Translations under genes and position numbers: made by a program
Shown here: positions 16,859-25,074 of the stretch, one piece after another
How positions within the stretch are numbered: position 1 is the first letter of the stretch
How the letters are laid out: each line of letters opens with the position of its first letter
Notes under the pieces: model-generated
Database searches by the model: none
Told to the model about the DNA's origin: nothing
The model's input: the letters and a program-made list of their open reading frames with translations, nothing else
Assembly (NCBI GenBank): GCA_965656605.1
Contig: CBFHLC010000002.1
Coordinates: 1 to 64,000, forward strand
Length of the DNA: 64,000 bases
DNA from: Litorivicinus sp965656605
GTDB taxonomy: Bacteria; Pseudomonadota; Gammaproteobacteria; Pseudomonadales; Litorivicinaceae
Reading direction: 5' to 3'

Positions 16859-18109
16859 TTGGGCTTTTTGACGGCACTTCGAAAGACAAGGCGTTCCTCT
16901 GATCCTGGTCTTGAGTCTGTGCGTATTAGCGAGATGGCTTTGCGTTCACGCTTGATTCGCGTGGAAGAATCTTCGGTGGCCGAAGTAAAAGAGGATCTGG
17001 TCGAGCCAGAATTTTGGGACGAGTACTGGGGCGATTTAACCAGTGCGGAGCGCGCGCGTATTCAATGGAAGTTGGTTTCGCACAGTAAAAAGGCGCAAAC
17101 AGTGTTCGTTCATGCTTGGGTTCCGTTTGAGGAAACTTCCTCAGCGTTCCTTGAGTGGGCGCTATGCGATAACCCGCCGGCCCGTGTTGTCCCAGTTCCC
17201 TCGATCTTGGCTGAATTGTGCGACCAACCTAAGGTGCTTTTGTTCTTTGGGAACAACGGAAGTGCCATGATTTTCGCCTTCAAAGGTGGCTTTACTCACG
17301 TGCCCGTTACACTGGACGAGCTCGACTACGTGCTGCTTAGCGAGTTGGATTCGATCGAGGACGTTCAAGGTGATTTATGGGCTGAGGTCGCTGTCAGGTT
17401 GGGTGCGCAGATCAGAAAGGCCATCCGGTCGATTGAAGAATTGCACGGTAAGTTCGGTAACAGCATAGAGGTTGCGGCCACTCTGGCATCGCCGGCGCAG
17501 TTGATATCGTTATTCGAAGCGGAAGTAGGTGAGTTGTATTTGCGGCCAATGAAGGCTGTTCCGAAGTCTTTGATATTGGCTAGTGGGAAAATGTCCCCAA
17601 AAGCGTTGCAGGCGCGAGCTAGGCGATCAGGAACTAATCTTTTTGCGTTGGGGCAATCTTTGCGCTCGTTTCAGCGTGCCCATCGGGCAAAGCGCATCGC
17701 TGCAGGGATGGGGGTCACAGCTTTAGTGGCCCTGGGTGTTTGGTTTTTTTATTTAGTGCCACTAGAGAAAAACATAGCGCTTCAGCTCGCAGAGATTGAT
17801 CGTCTTACATCGCAAAAAGATGTGTTCGCCGCTGCATTGGAGGAGGCCAGGGAGCCGGCGCCCCGGGTTGAGAAAGTCGTCGCAAACGCTCGCCCGCTGA
17901 ATGATTCCGAATGGAGCTCGGTTGAAGACCTTTTTTTTCTAAATGGGCTTGTGGATAGGATCGTGGTTTCTGATGGGCGAGTGGTATTGAGTCGTCCTGA
18001 CCAAACCGATGAGTTTTGGCAGGGGCTTCGTGATGCCAGTGAGGAGCTCAAATTTGTTGCAGCGGCATCTGCGGTGCGGGATGGGTTGCGGTTGCGGTTG
18101 GATCCATGA
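16859..18109 (+). CDS. Pilus inner-membrane platform protein (MshI / PilM-PilN-like)
   Basis: 416 residues starting at TTG 16859, supported by GGAG with 5-base spacing. The first 280 residues are cytoplasmic. One membrane segment follows (AAGMGVTALVALGVWFFYL, about 285-305), then a periplasmic coiled coil (LEKNIALQLAEIDRLTSQK) and a small domain. Its place between the pilin and the PilO-like gene matches MshI, which combines PilM-like and PilN-like roles. I do not see clear actin-like ATPase motifs in the cytoplasmic part, so assignment rests mainly on layout and context. The next gene overlaps it by 4 bases. Confidence 0.6.
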   Translation: MGFLTALRKTRRSSDPGLESVRISEMALRSRLIRVEESSVAEVKEDLVEPEFWDEYWGDLTSAERARIQWKLVSHSKKAQTVFVHAWVPFEETSSAFLEWALCDNPPARVVPVPSILAELCDQPKVLLFFGNNGSAMIFAFKGGFTHVPVTLDELDYVLLSELDSIEDVQGDLWAEVAVRLGAQIRKAIRSIEELHGKFGNSIEVAATLASPAQLISLFEAEVGELYLRPMKAVPKSLILASGKMSPKALQARARRSGTNLFALGQSLRSFQRAHRAKRIAAGMGVTALVALGVWFFYLVPLEKNIALQLAEIDRLTSQKDVFAAALEEAREPAPRVEKVVANARPLNDSEWSSVEDLFFLNGLVDRIVVSDGRVVLSRPDQTDEFWQGLRDASEELKFVAAASAVRDGLRLRLDP

Positions 18110-18618
18110 AAAAGCTGTCGCTACAGCAGCTGGAACTTTTGGAGTTAAGGCAGCAGCAAGGCGAGTCGCAAAGCGCTTGGGTGCTCGGCGGGTCTGTTGT
18201 TTTTAGCCTGATCTGCCTAGGTGTTTTTGTTTTTTGCTTGTTTCGTTATGCCTCATTGCCGGTTGACGGAGTCTATCAAGACCAAATAAATGGATTACAG
18301 GCAGACTTAAAGCGCTTGCGTGATGACATAAGTGTTCAGCAAGTGAAGCAGTCCGAGCGGTCATCATTGCTCAGTAGATCAGATGATCGTCAACTTGAAT
18401 CGCGGATCAGGGGTGCGCTCTGGGGTAGCACGGAGGAGCTAGATCTTTCGAATGATGACGGAGTCATCAGTTTACGATTTTCAGTGCCGGTGGGTAGTTA
18501 CTCACTGGTTCGCTCACGGCTGCGGGCAGGTGCTGGAATATCGTTTGTTAGCGAAGCGGTCGTGCTGTCGGGTCACAAGCTAAACGTGGAATGGGAGGTG
18601 ATCTCAGATGTTGAGTGA
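18106..18618 (+). CDS. Pilus inner-membrane platform protein (MshJ / PilO-like)
   Basis: 170 residues: a short cytoplasmic tail, one membrane segment (VVFSLICLGVFVFCLF, about 29-48), a coiled coil (QINGLQADLKRLRDDIS) and a small C-terminal periplasmic domain. This is the PilO/MshJ topology; sequence alone is not diagnostic. It would pair with the preceding protein to form the ring linking ATPase and secretin. It overlaps both neighbours, by 4 and 11 bases. Confidence 0.6.
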   Translation: MKKLSLQQLELLELRQQQGESQSAWVLGGSVVFSLICLGVFVFCLFRYASLPVDGVYQDQINGLQADLKRLRDDISVQQVKQSERSSLLSRSDDRQLESRIRGALWGSTEELDLSNDDGVISLRFSVPVGSYSLVRSRLRAGAGISFVSEAVVLSGHKLNVEWEVISDVE

Positions 18619-20248
18619 CGAGACGGTCCAGCGACTGACCCGAGTTTTGCATAATGCGGGGCTTGATCTAGCTGAGATCGAGTCGGCTTCAGCTTTTGTT
18701 GATTTGCTCCGTCGCGAGCCAGAGTTGCAGGCAAGCTCTTTAACTGCGCTGTCTAGGCTTTACGGTATGCCGCGATTCGGCGCCTCACTTGAGCCTGAGT
18801 CAGATGCACTGGCACTGGTGACGGAAGATAGCGTGCGGCAATCCGGCGTACTGCCCGTGTCAAACCAAAATGGCACTGTCGAATTGGCAGTGACTGATCC
18901 CGCGTCCATTCAAGGGGATGACGTGAACTTTGTGCTGGGGGGGGCGCCTGTTAGTGCCAAGCTAATATCGATTGCGCAGTTGGACGAGGTGCTGGCCGAT
19001 CCTGGTGTGAAGTCTGCATTTAAAAAAACCGGCGCCGCCAAGGTGTCGGCCCCTCGTGCGGTCCAAAAGAACTACAGGGTAGATCGCGAGCAAGACGTCA
19101 TTTCATTTGTAGAAGATGTTATTCGGTCGGCTATTGAGTTGGATGCATCTGACATTCATGTTGAGCCGTTTCGTGAAACCGCGCGCGTTCGCATGCGACT
19201 CAGCGGAGTATTGGTTGAACGCGTCGAATATTCGGATTTTCTTCATGCGAAGTACGCGGCTATTACGTCACGATTCAAGATTCTAGCGGGCTGTGACATT
19301 TCCGAACGTAGGAAAGCTCAGGACGGAGCGCTGGTTTTTTCGATGCCGGATGGCCGTGATATCGATCTTCGTTTCAATACAGTACCCACCAAACACGGTG
19401 AGCGTTTGGTGGCTCGTGTGTTGGCAGCCAATCCAGCCTTGGCGTTGGATAAGCTGGGCTTCTCTGCCCAAGTTTTGGATCAGATCCAGCAGGTCATTTA
19501 TGCGCCCCAGGGTATGGTGTTGGTGACTGGCCCGACCGGTTCAGGAAAGACGACGACGCTGTATGGAATGTTGCAAGAGATCAACGATCCGATGCGCAAT
19601 ATTCTGACGGCAGAGGACCCTGTCGAATATTACTTGGAGGGTGCCGGTCAAATACAAGTGAACGAAAAAGTCGGATTGAGCTTTGCTGAAGTGTTACGAG
19701 CGTTTTTGCGCCAAGATCCGGACGTTATTTTGGTTGGCGAGATTCGTGACACAGAAACTGTTGAAATTGCAGTAAAGGCCGCGCTTACCGGGCACTTGGT
19801 TCTGTCTACTCTTCATACTAACGACGCGATTTCAACAATAAACCGGATGGTCAACTTGGGTATTCCCGGCCACATGCTGGGAGCTGCTTTGAGCATGATC
19901 ATTGGTCAGCGTCTGGCTAGAAAAAACTGCACAAGTTGCTTGACCGACGACGCTGCTGCCGGCCCTGAAGTACTCACGCGGCTAGGTCTGGCTGCTGATG
20001 TTCGGCCCAAAATGGGTGCGGGGTGCGAGCAGTGCTCTGACACGGGCTTTTCTGGACGCGTGGGTATCTATGAATGCTTAGTTGTTACCGATGCTCTGTC
20101 AGGAAAGATTGCAGAGGGCGTGTCGCAGCGCGAGTTGTTGACGCAGGCCCGCGCGGAAGGTTTTTGTTCCATGCAAGACATGGGTAAGGAATTCATAGAG
20201 CAAGGTGTCTTAAGCGTTTCTGAATTCGCTCGTACGGTTCAAGTATAA
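18608..20248 (+). CDS. PilB/MshE/GspE-type pilus assembly ATPase
   Basis: 546 residues. An N-terminal MshEN-like region (about 1-150) is followed by the ATPase core with DASDIHVEPF, Walker A TGPTGSGKTTTLYG, acidic box LTAEDPVEYYL, Walker B VILVGEIRDTETVEI and TGHLVLSTLHTND. A tetracysteine zinc site typical of assembly ATPases follows (CTSC ... CEQC). The start is fixed by a strong ribosome site, GGAGGTGA, about 8 bases upstream. MshEN domains often bind c-di-GMP, but I did not confirm binding residues. It powers pilus extension through the PilC/GspF-type protein encoded next. Confidence 0.93.
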   Translation: MLSDETVQRLTRVLHNAGLDLAEIESASAFVDLLRREPELQASSLTALSRLYGMPRFGASLEPESDALALVTEDSVRQSGVLPVSNQNGTVELAVTDPASIQGDDVNFVLGGAPVSAKLISIAQLDEVLADPGVKSAFKKTGAAKVSAPRAVQKNYRVDREQDVISFVEDVIRSAIELDASDIHVEPFRETARVRMRLSGVLVERVEYSDFLHAKYAAITSRFKILAGCDISERRKAQDGALVFSMPDGRDIDLRFNTVPTKHGERLVARVLAANPALALDKLGFSAQVLDQIQQVIYAPQGMVLVTGPTGSGKTTTLYGMLQEINDPMRNILTAEDPVEYYLEGAGQIQVNEKVGLSFAEVLRAFLRQDPDVILVGEIRDTETVEIAVKAALTGHLVLSTLHTNDAISTINRMVNLGIPGHMLGAALSMIIGQRLARKNCTSCLTDDAAAGPEVLTRLGLAADVRPKMGAGCEQCSDTGFSGRVGIYECLVVTDALSGKIAEGVSQRELLTQARAEGFCSMQDMGKEFIEQGVLSVSEFARTVQV

Positions 20249-21466
20249 GTGGTGCGCGATTTTATCTTTGAAGGGGTAGGGCCCTCCGGTAAAAAGAAAA
20301 AGGGACGTAAAGCGTTTCGAAATCGTAAAGACGCGAAGGAGCACCTGCGGCAAAAAGGTCTAACTCGAGTAAAGATCAGGCAAGCACACCCCGTTTGGGA
20401 TTTTGAATTTGATGTGGGGCTAGATGGCGCAGTAAAGCTACGTCATCAAGCAATGCTGGTCGATAAGCTGAGCAGCATGACCAAGAGTGGCCTGCCCATT
20501 CTCGATTGTTTGGCGCTTTTGCAACAACAGGCGGCTACCGCTCGATTAGTTAAAATTCTTGATGCTGTTTTGGAAGACGTAAGCACAGGCTCCTCTTTAC
20601 ATGCGGCATTCGGAAGGTTCCCCAAAGCATTTGGATCGTTATTGATCAGCATGGTCAAGGCGGGCGAAGAGTCAGGGCGACTGGAGCACTTTTTAGGCCA
20701 GCTGTCAGAGATACTGCGACGGGATTTAGAAATACAAAGCAAAGTACGCTCCGCGATGATCTATCCGGCGGTGATGATCTTGGTAACCGTCGGGATTGTC
20801 TCGTTCATGTTGATTCAAGTGGTGCCCACATTTGTCGAAATGTACGAGGGCATGGGGTCAGAGCTGCCTGCGATGACACAGGCGATTGTTAGTCTGAGTG
20901 ACTTCTTAATTAAGGGTGGAGCTGTGGCCTTAGTCGCTGCGGCTGCGGCACTGACTTTCTTGCAAAAATTTTGCGCGTCTAGGTTCCTTGGGTATCGACG
21001 CCTGTTGGCAGGTTTTGCCCTGCTTATGCCATTACAGGGCAAATTAATCGTTCAGTCCTCGGTCGCCAGAAGCGCCATGTTAATTGCAGCGCTATCTGAA
21101 GCTGGGGTAAGCCTTGAAAAGGTTTTGTCGTTGGCCGCAGATGTCATGCCAAACCAGCGGTTCAAAGATGCATATCTCGACATCGCAAAAAGAATTGTAA
21201 GTGGTTATCAATTATCGGAGCTATTCGAGCGTCATTCGGTTTTTCCTGATGAAGTTTCCCAGTTGGTGGCGATTGGCGAAAAAACGGGTGCGGTGGAGCA
21301 GCTTCTTAAATCCCTGGCTGAGTACTACCAGTCAGAGGTAGCGGGTACGGTTGATGGGCTGATTAAATTGATCGAGCCTCTTATGATTGTTGTGATCGGC
21401 GGGCTGATAGGAGGCCTAATTATGGCGTTGTATTTGCCGATTTTTGGCATGGCCAACACGGTGTAA
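20249..21466 (+). CDS. PilC/GspF/MshG-type inner-membrane assembly protein
   Basis: 405 residues starting with GTG directly after the ATPase stop. It has the duplicated T2SSF layout: first copy LVDKLSSMTKSGLPILDCL ... MVKAGEESGRLEHFLGQLS, second copy SARSAMLIAALSEAGVSLEKV ... LVAIGEKTGAVEQLLKSLA. Membrane segments are IYPAVMILVTVGIVSFMLIQ, the region near 225-240 and LMIVVIGGLIGGLIMALYLP. It couples the assembly ATPase to pilin movement and is the last gene of the core pilus operon. Confidence 0.92.
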   Translation: MVRDFIFEGVGPSGKKKKGRKAFRNRKDAKEHLRQKGLTRVKIRQAHPVWDFEFDVGLDGAVKLRHQAMLVDKLSSMTKSGLPILDCLALLQQQAATARLVKILDAVLEDVSTGSSLHAAFGRFPKAFGSLLISMVKAGEESGRLEHFLGQLSEILRRDLEIQSKVRSAMIYPAVMILVTVGIVSFMLIQVVPTFVEMYEGMGSELPAMTQAIVSLSDFLIKGGAVALVAAAAALTFLQKFCASRFLGYRRLLAGFALLMPLQGKLIVQSSVARSAMLIAALSEAGVSLEKVLSLAADVMPNQRFKDAYLDIAKRIVSGYQLSELFERHSVFPDEVSQLVAIGEKTGAVEQLLKSLAEYYQSEVAGTVDGLIKLIEPLMIVVIGGLIGGLIMALYLPIFGMANTV

Positions 21467-21729
21467 TGCGCAACAAGCAGGCAAGGCGATTTGACATCTA
21501 TGTTGGTAGTGCCTGAGCCTGCTTCATTACGGCGTCTAACTGGATTTACGACGAGCTTTGGGGTGAAGGCTCCCGGTTTTGCCGATACGTGTCATTGGGG
21601 GCGTGATATTCGTTCGAGCGCCATGAAGGTTTTATTAGCCTTCAACGATAGGCCGTTGCGAAAGGTTATGAAAGCTTCAGGCCTGGGGTTGGTGCTAACT
21701 TCATGGCACATTCATGTTGGGCGTTTATC
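21467..21729 (+). other. 263-base intergenic leader with local hairpins
   Basis: No credible gene is visible. There are short inverted repeats, TGAAGG/CCTTCA around 21623-21643 and AGGCC/GGCCT around 21650-21687. No T-rich terminator and no riboswitch family I recognise. It probably carries the promoter and 5' leader of the repeat-protein gene. Confidence 0.3.
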
Positions 21730-23916
21730 ATGACATCAGTTCGGCTATATCGCATCTCATTCTTGGCGGCTGTTAAAACATTACTCATTGTGCAGAGTTC
21801 GCTCGCATTTTCGGACTCGACCCTATTTACCGCAGCAGACCCTTCGCCCAAGCAGTGCATGATTCGTCAAGACTCGAATGGCGATTACATCAATGTTCAA
21901 GAGGCCTTGACTGACGACGATACGGATGACATCACCGATGCTGCAGCAGCATACAGGGACATACGCGGGTGTAATACCTCAGGAGTCACCGACATGACGT
22001 CTCTGTTTGCGGGTTTAGAGCATTTCAATCAGGACATTGGAGGGTGGGATGTCAGCAACGTCCGCTATCTGTTTGATACTTTTTATGAAGCTCATTCGTT
22101 CAACCAAGATATTGGACAGTGGGATGTAAGTAGTGTTGTTGACTTTGGGTACACCTTTGATGATGCATATGCCTTTAACCAAGATATTGGCGACTGGCAG
22201 ATCGGTAAAGACCTTGAGTATGCTGACGACATCATAACCATGTATCACATGTTTGATGACGCCAGCTCGTTTAATCAAGACATCAGCGATTGGGATATGA
22301 GCAAGGTCGCCACTATCGAGGGGATTTTTAACGGCGCATCTTCGTTTAATAAAGACTTGAGCAGCTGGAATATTTCGGCAGATATAGAACGCGATTATTA
22401 CGATCTTGGAGCGATCGCTTGGGAAGAGAATAAGAAGCCATTAGTCCTTTTAGAGGGGTCCGTTGGGCCGGGCTTTACCTTATTCACTGAGGCAGATACT
22501 TCGCCCAAGCGGTGCATGATTCGTCAAGACTCGAATGGCGATTACATCAATGTTCAAGAGGCCTTGACTGACGACGATACGGATGACATCACCGATGCTG
22601 CAGCAGCAAACAGGGACATACGCGGGTGCAATACGGCGCAAATCACTAGCTTAAGTCATATGTTTTTCAATCTATTTGACTTTAACCAAGACATCGGTGG
22701 GTGGGATGTGAGTCGCGTGGTTGATTTTGGATTTGCATTCTCAAGCGCTCATTCATTTAACCAAGACATCAGTAATTGGAAAATTGGCAAGAATGTGGAG
22801 CCTGAAGACGGCGCGATAAGAATGAAATTAATGTTCAGCTATGCAGAATCATTCGATCAAGATGTCAGCAATTGGGACATGAGTGCCGTTGGAGATATTG
22901 AACGAATTTTTCAGGAAGCAGTGTCATTTAATCAAGATTTAAGTGGCTGGGTTTTACCAAGCCAGGTCATTGCTAACGGATTTGATCTTGATGCTGATGC
23001 GTGGGATGCGGCTAATAAGCCAAAACAGCTGCAGCCTATACAGCTTGATCAGGGGCAATTTACCTCGGCGGATAAATCCGTTAAACGATGCATGATTCGG
23101 CAAGACAATTCTGGAAATTACATCGACGTGGGAGACGTTTTGACAAATAAAGATGGAAGTGCAATTTCCTTAGCCGCGATGGTGAACCGCGATATACGTG
23201 GATGTAACACTGGTGGCATTACATCGATGTCCAGATTTTTTAGCAATCTGCCAAAGTTTAATCAAGACATTGGTAGTTGGGATGTCAGTAAGGTAACCAG
23301 TTTTTACGACATGTTTGAACGCGCTAGTACATTTAATCAGTATTTGGGTGGCTGGAACATAGGTGGTGACGTAGGCGAAAACCATACAATTTTTATGAAC
23401 GGAATCTTTGATGGAGCCATATCTTTTAATCAAAATATTGGTGGTTGGGATATGAGTCGGGTTGCCTCTACGAGGCGTATGTTCTCGGATGCGACATCGT
23501 TTGATCAAGACATTAGCTCGTGGGATGTAAGCAGCGTATTAGACATGGAGTACATGTTTACCTGGGCCACTGCTTTCGACGCCGATCTTAGCGGATGGTT
23601 AGTTGAAAACGTAGAATATTTCAAGGGCTTCGATCTACACGCAAATGGCTCGTGGTCAGATGCGCACAAGCCTCAGTTTGGCTCGAGTAATCAAACAATC
23701 ATGAGCGGCGCGGTCGAGGACGGTGAGTCGGCTACTGGTTCTGGTGATGGCTCGTCCGGTGATGTTGCAAGTGCAGTAAGCGAGTCTGCATCGGAGCCAT
23801 CATCAGGAGGTTCAAGGATACCGAGCGACATGGAAAATGGAACGGTGCGGTGTGATTTAACCGCGACTCAATCGAATTTCAGCTCGGTAAGAGTGGCCAG
23901 CCCTGTATGTTTGTAA
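21730..23916 (+). CDS. Secreted BspA-type 26-residue-repeat surface protein
   Basis: About 728 residues from ATG 21730, which gives a signal peptide ending near QSSLAFS; an in-frame ATG at 21703 is also possible. The body is three large modules. Each begins with a Cys-containing block (RCMIRQDSNGDYINVQEAL ... RDIRGCNT) and continues with degenerate 26-residue repeats of the form MF..A.SFNQDI.GWDVS. These match the BspA/DUF285 repeat found in surface proteins and adhesins. A Gly/Ser-rich linker follows, then a C-terminal C-x8-F-x2-VR motif shared with the next gene. A surface or matrix role is inferred from the repeats and the pilus context. Confidence 0.8.
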   Translation: MTSVRLYRISFLAAVKTLLIVQSSLAFSDSTLFTAADPSPKQCMIRQDSNGDYINVQEALTDDDTDDITDAAAAYRDIRGCNTSGVTDMTSLFAGLEHFNQDIGGWDVSNVRYLFDTFYEAHSFNQDIGQWDVSSVVDFGYTFDDAYAFNQDIGDWQIGKDLEYADDIITMYHMFDDASSFNQDISDWDMSKVATIEGIFNGASSFNKDLSSWNISADIERDYYDLGAIAWEENKKPLVLLEGSVGPGFTLFTEADTSPKRCMIRQDSNGDYINVQEALTDDDTDDITDAAAANRDIRGCNTAQITSLSHMFFNLFDFNQDIGGWDVSRVVDFGFAFSSAHSFNQDISNWKIGKNVEPEDGAIRMKLMFSYAESFDQDVSNWDMSAVGDIERIFQEAVSFNQDLSGWVLPSQVIANGFDLDADAWDAANKPKQLQPIQLDQGQFTSADKSVKRCMIRQDNSGNYIDVGDVLTNKDGSAISLAAMVNRDIRGCNTGGITSMSRFFSNLPKFNQDIGSWDVSKVTSFYDMFERASTFNQYLGGWNIGGDVGENHTIFMNGIFDGAISFNQNIGGWDMSRVASTRRMFSDATSFDQDISSWDVSSVLDMEYMFTWATAFDADLSGWLVENVEYFKGFDLHANGSWSDAHKPQFGSSNQTIMSGAVEDGESATGSGDGSSGDVASAVSESASEPSSGGSRIPSDMENGTVRCDLTATQSNFSSVRVASPVCL
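21843..21974 (+). repeat. Module-start DNA repeat, copy 1
   Basis: About 132 bases that recur 657 bases (219 codons) downstream at 22500-22631 with only about three differences. The surrounding repeat sequence is far more diverged. It encodes the Cys-containing start block of module 1 of the surface protein. Confidence 0.85.
22500..22631 (+). repeat. Module-start DNA repeat, copy 2
   Basis: Near-identical partner of 21843-21974. The equivalent block of module 3 (from about 23080) encodes similar residues but has diverged at the DNA level. Confidence 0.85.
23851..23910 (+). other. C-terminal C-x8-F-x2-VR-[VI]-x4-C motif, copy 1
   Basis: Encodes a Cys, eight residues, Phe, two residues, Val-Arg-Val, four residues and Cys, one residue before the stop of the repeat protein. 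The same spacing recurs at the end of the next gene. Confidence 0.7.
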
Positions 23917-24042
23917 TGAGGATAAAGAGCACTGGACATCTATTATTGACTGATAGGCTTAAAAGCAAGAAATAAGGAGCTCGTTCCTGCGCTCAACTGA
24001 TCTTTCTGTGGTGTTCGCCTTGGGTATATAAGCGCGTGTGTC

Positions 24043-24066
24043 GGAAACGGAAACGGAAACGGAAAC
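24043..24066 (+). repeat. Hexanucleotide GGAAAC tandem repeat
   Basis: Four exact copies of GGAAAC plus a partial one, in the 287-base gap before the DTS-repeat gene. Such tracts can change copy number by slippage. Apart from this tract and the ribosome-site hairpin I see nothing else in the gap. Confidence 0.7.
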
Positions 24067-24168
24067 GGAGTGCTTAGGTGTGTAGAGGTCTGTGGGTCTT
24101 TTCAGTTTCGGTTATGTGCGAAGATCGGCCCGCTGTAAGCTTTGGTAGGGTTTCGAGTAGACAATGCA

Positions 24169-24203
24169 AGTAACCTCCGTGTCGAATTTCGAAGGGGGTT
24201 ACT
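24169..24203 (+). promoter_or_regulatory. Hairpin covering the ribosome-binding site of the DTS-repeat gene
   Basis: AGTAACCTCC (24169-24178) can pair over all 10 positions, with one G-U pair, with GGGGGTTACT (24194-24203). The right arm is the Shine-Dalgarno sequence and ends at the base before ATG 24204. The 15-base loop contains a smaller inverted repeat. In the folded state the ribosome site would be buried. Confidence 0.6.
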
Positions 24204-24956
24204 ATGATTCGCGCAGCAGTGCTTTCGGGGCTCATCTGTGCTCTGGTGAGTTATACAAACCTAGCTCGGGCAGACTCAGAAGGTATGTCGGATCACAAAG
24301 CCGATCTACTTTGGCTTGGAGCGTTCCATCTTGATTACGCCAGCGCAGATGATCAAGACCCTTTGTGGCCCGACCCCGGCCCTTATATGGCGCTTCACTT
24401 TTTTGAGTTGGTCCTTCCTTCAAACGTAAGCCTTCCAGGCGAACCAGTATTCGGTGAGGCTGATTACTTAGCTAAAATGGAGGCGGCAGCTAGCAGATTT
24501 ATAAACGGCCTACTCAGTTACGCATTCAGTGACGATTCGGAACTCAGAATCGAGAATGGGGGGTTTTTAGGAGGTTTCCCAGTATATTCGGGGCGGTCAC
24601 CTGAAGAGACAGATGCAAAGGTAGTTGCGACGATGCAAATATTTCAGGAAGACGTACGTAAGCCCCTTACAGTCGAGTTGGTTAGGGGGCTTGTGGACGA
24701 TGAGGGAAGGCCCGTTGGCTCTGACCCAGTGGTCGTGACGTTAGCACCGGATGATTATCCTGCCTACGGTCTCGAGAATTTCCCTGACACTTCTGACACT
24801 TCTGACACTTCTGACACTTCTGACACTTCTGACACTTCTGACACTTCTGACACTTCTGACATAGAGCCTAATTTCGCCCCGCGGAATTTAGAGTGCGAGC
24901 CCTCGAGCCCTGAATCTGAGTTTGACCAAGTGCGCATAAGCGGTACGAATTGTTAG
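24204..24956 (+). CDS. Secreted protein with a DTS tract and C-terminal two-Cys motif, unknown function
   Basis: 250 residues with a signal peptide (MIRAAVLSGLICALVSYTNLARA). I do not recognise the middle domain (about 25-190), which contains DYASADDQDPLWPDPGPYM and FELVLPSNVSLPGE. After it come eight exact Asp-Thr-Ser repeats, then a C-terminal Cys motif identical in spacing to that of the upstream surface protein. The start is supported by GGGGG upstream of ATG, but that site can be folded into a hairpin. The acidic Thr/Ser tract looks like a flexible linker or stalk, possibly glycosylated. It lies between the repeat protein and TPR-barrel module B. Confidence 0.65.
   Translation: MIRAAVLSGLICALVSYTNLARADSEGMSDHKADLLWLGAFHLDYASADDQDPLWPDPGPYMALHFFELVLPSNVSLPGEPVFGEADYLAKMEAAASRFINGLLSYAFSDDSELRIENGGFLGGFPVYSGRSPEETDAKVVATMQIFQEDVRKPLTVELVRGLVDDEGRPVGSDPVVVTLAPDDYPAYGLENFPDTSDTSDTSDTSDTSDTSDTSDTSDIEPNFAPRNLECEPSSPESEFDQVRISGTNC
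24786..24857 (+). repeat. Eight perfect 9-base repeats encoding Asp-Thr-Ser
   Basis: GACACTTCT is repeated eight times without a mismatch and keeps frame. A change in copy number would lengthen or shorten the linker by three residues without breaking the gene. Confidence 0.95.
24894..24953 (+). other. C-terminal C-x8-F-x2-VR-[VI]-x4-C motif, copy 2
   Basis: Same spacing as at 23851-23910: Cys, eight residues, Phe, two residues, Val-Arg-Ile, four residues, Cys, then the stop codon. The residues in between differ, so this is not a recent DNA duplication. Confidence 0.7.
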
Positions 24957-25074
24957 TAGCTCGGTCGATGTGGGTCACGCCAAAGTGGGCATCGGACCTG
25001 CTGGTCATGGCCAGCGGATGTTTAATCTGTTCAAGCCAAGCCGATATGAAATTTTGAAGCGTGGGAGTAGTTCA

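Noticed and set aside
21467..21729. Possible c-di-GMP or other riboswitch before the repeat-protein gene
   Set aside because: Local hairpins exist, but the conserved loops of known riboswitch classes are not visible.
24786..24857. CRISPR-like array
   Set aside because: The 9-base units are contiguous without spacers and encode an in-frame peptide repeat.
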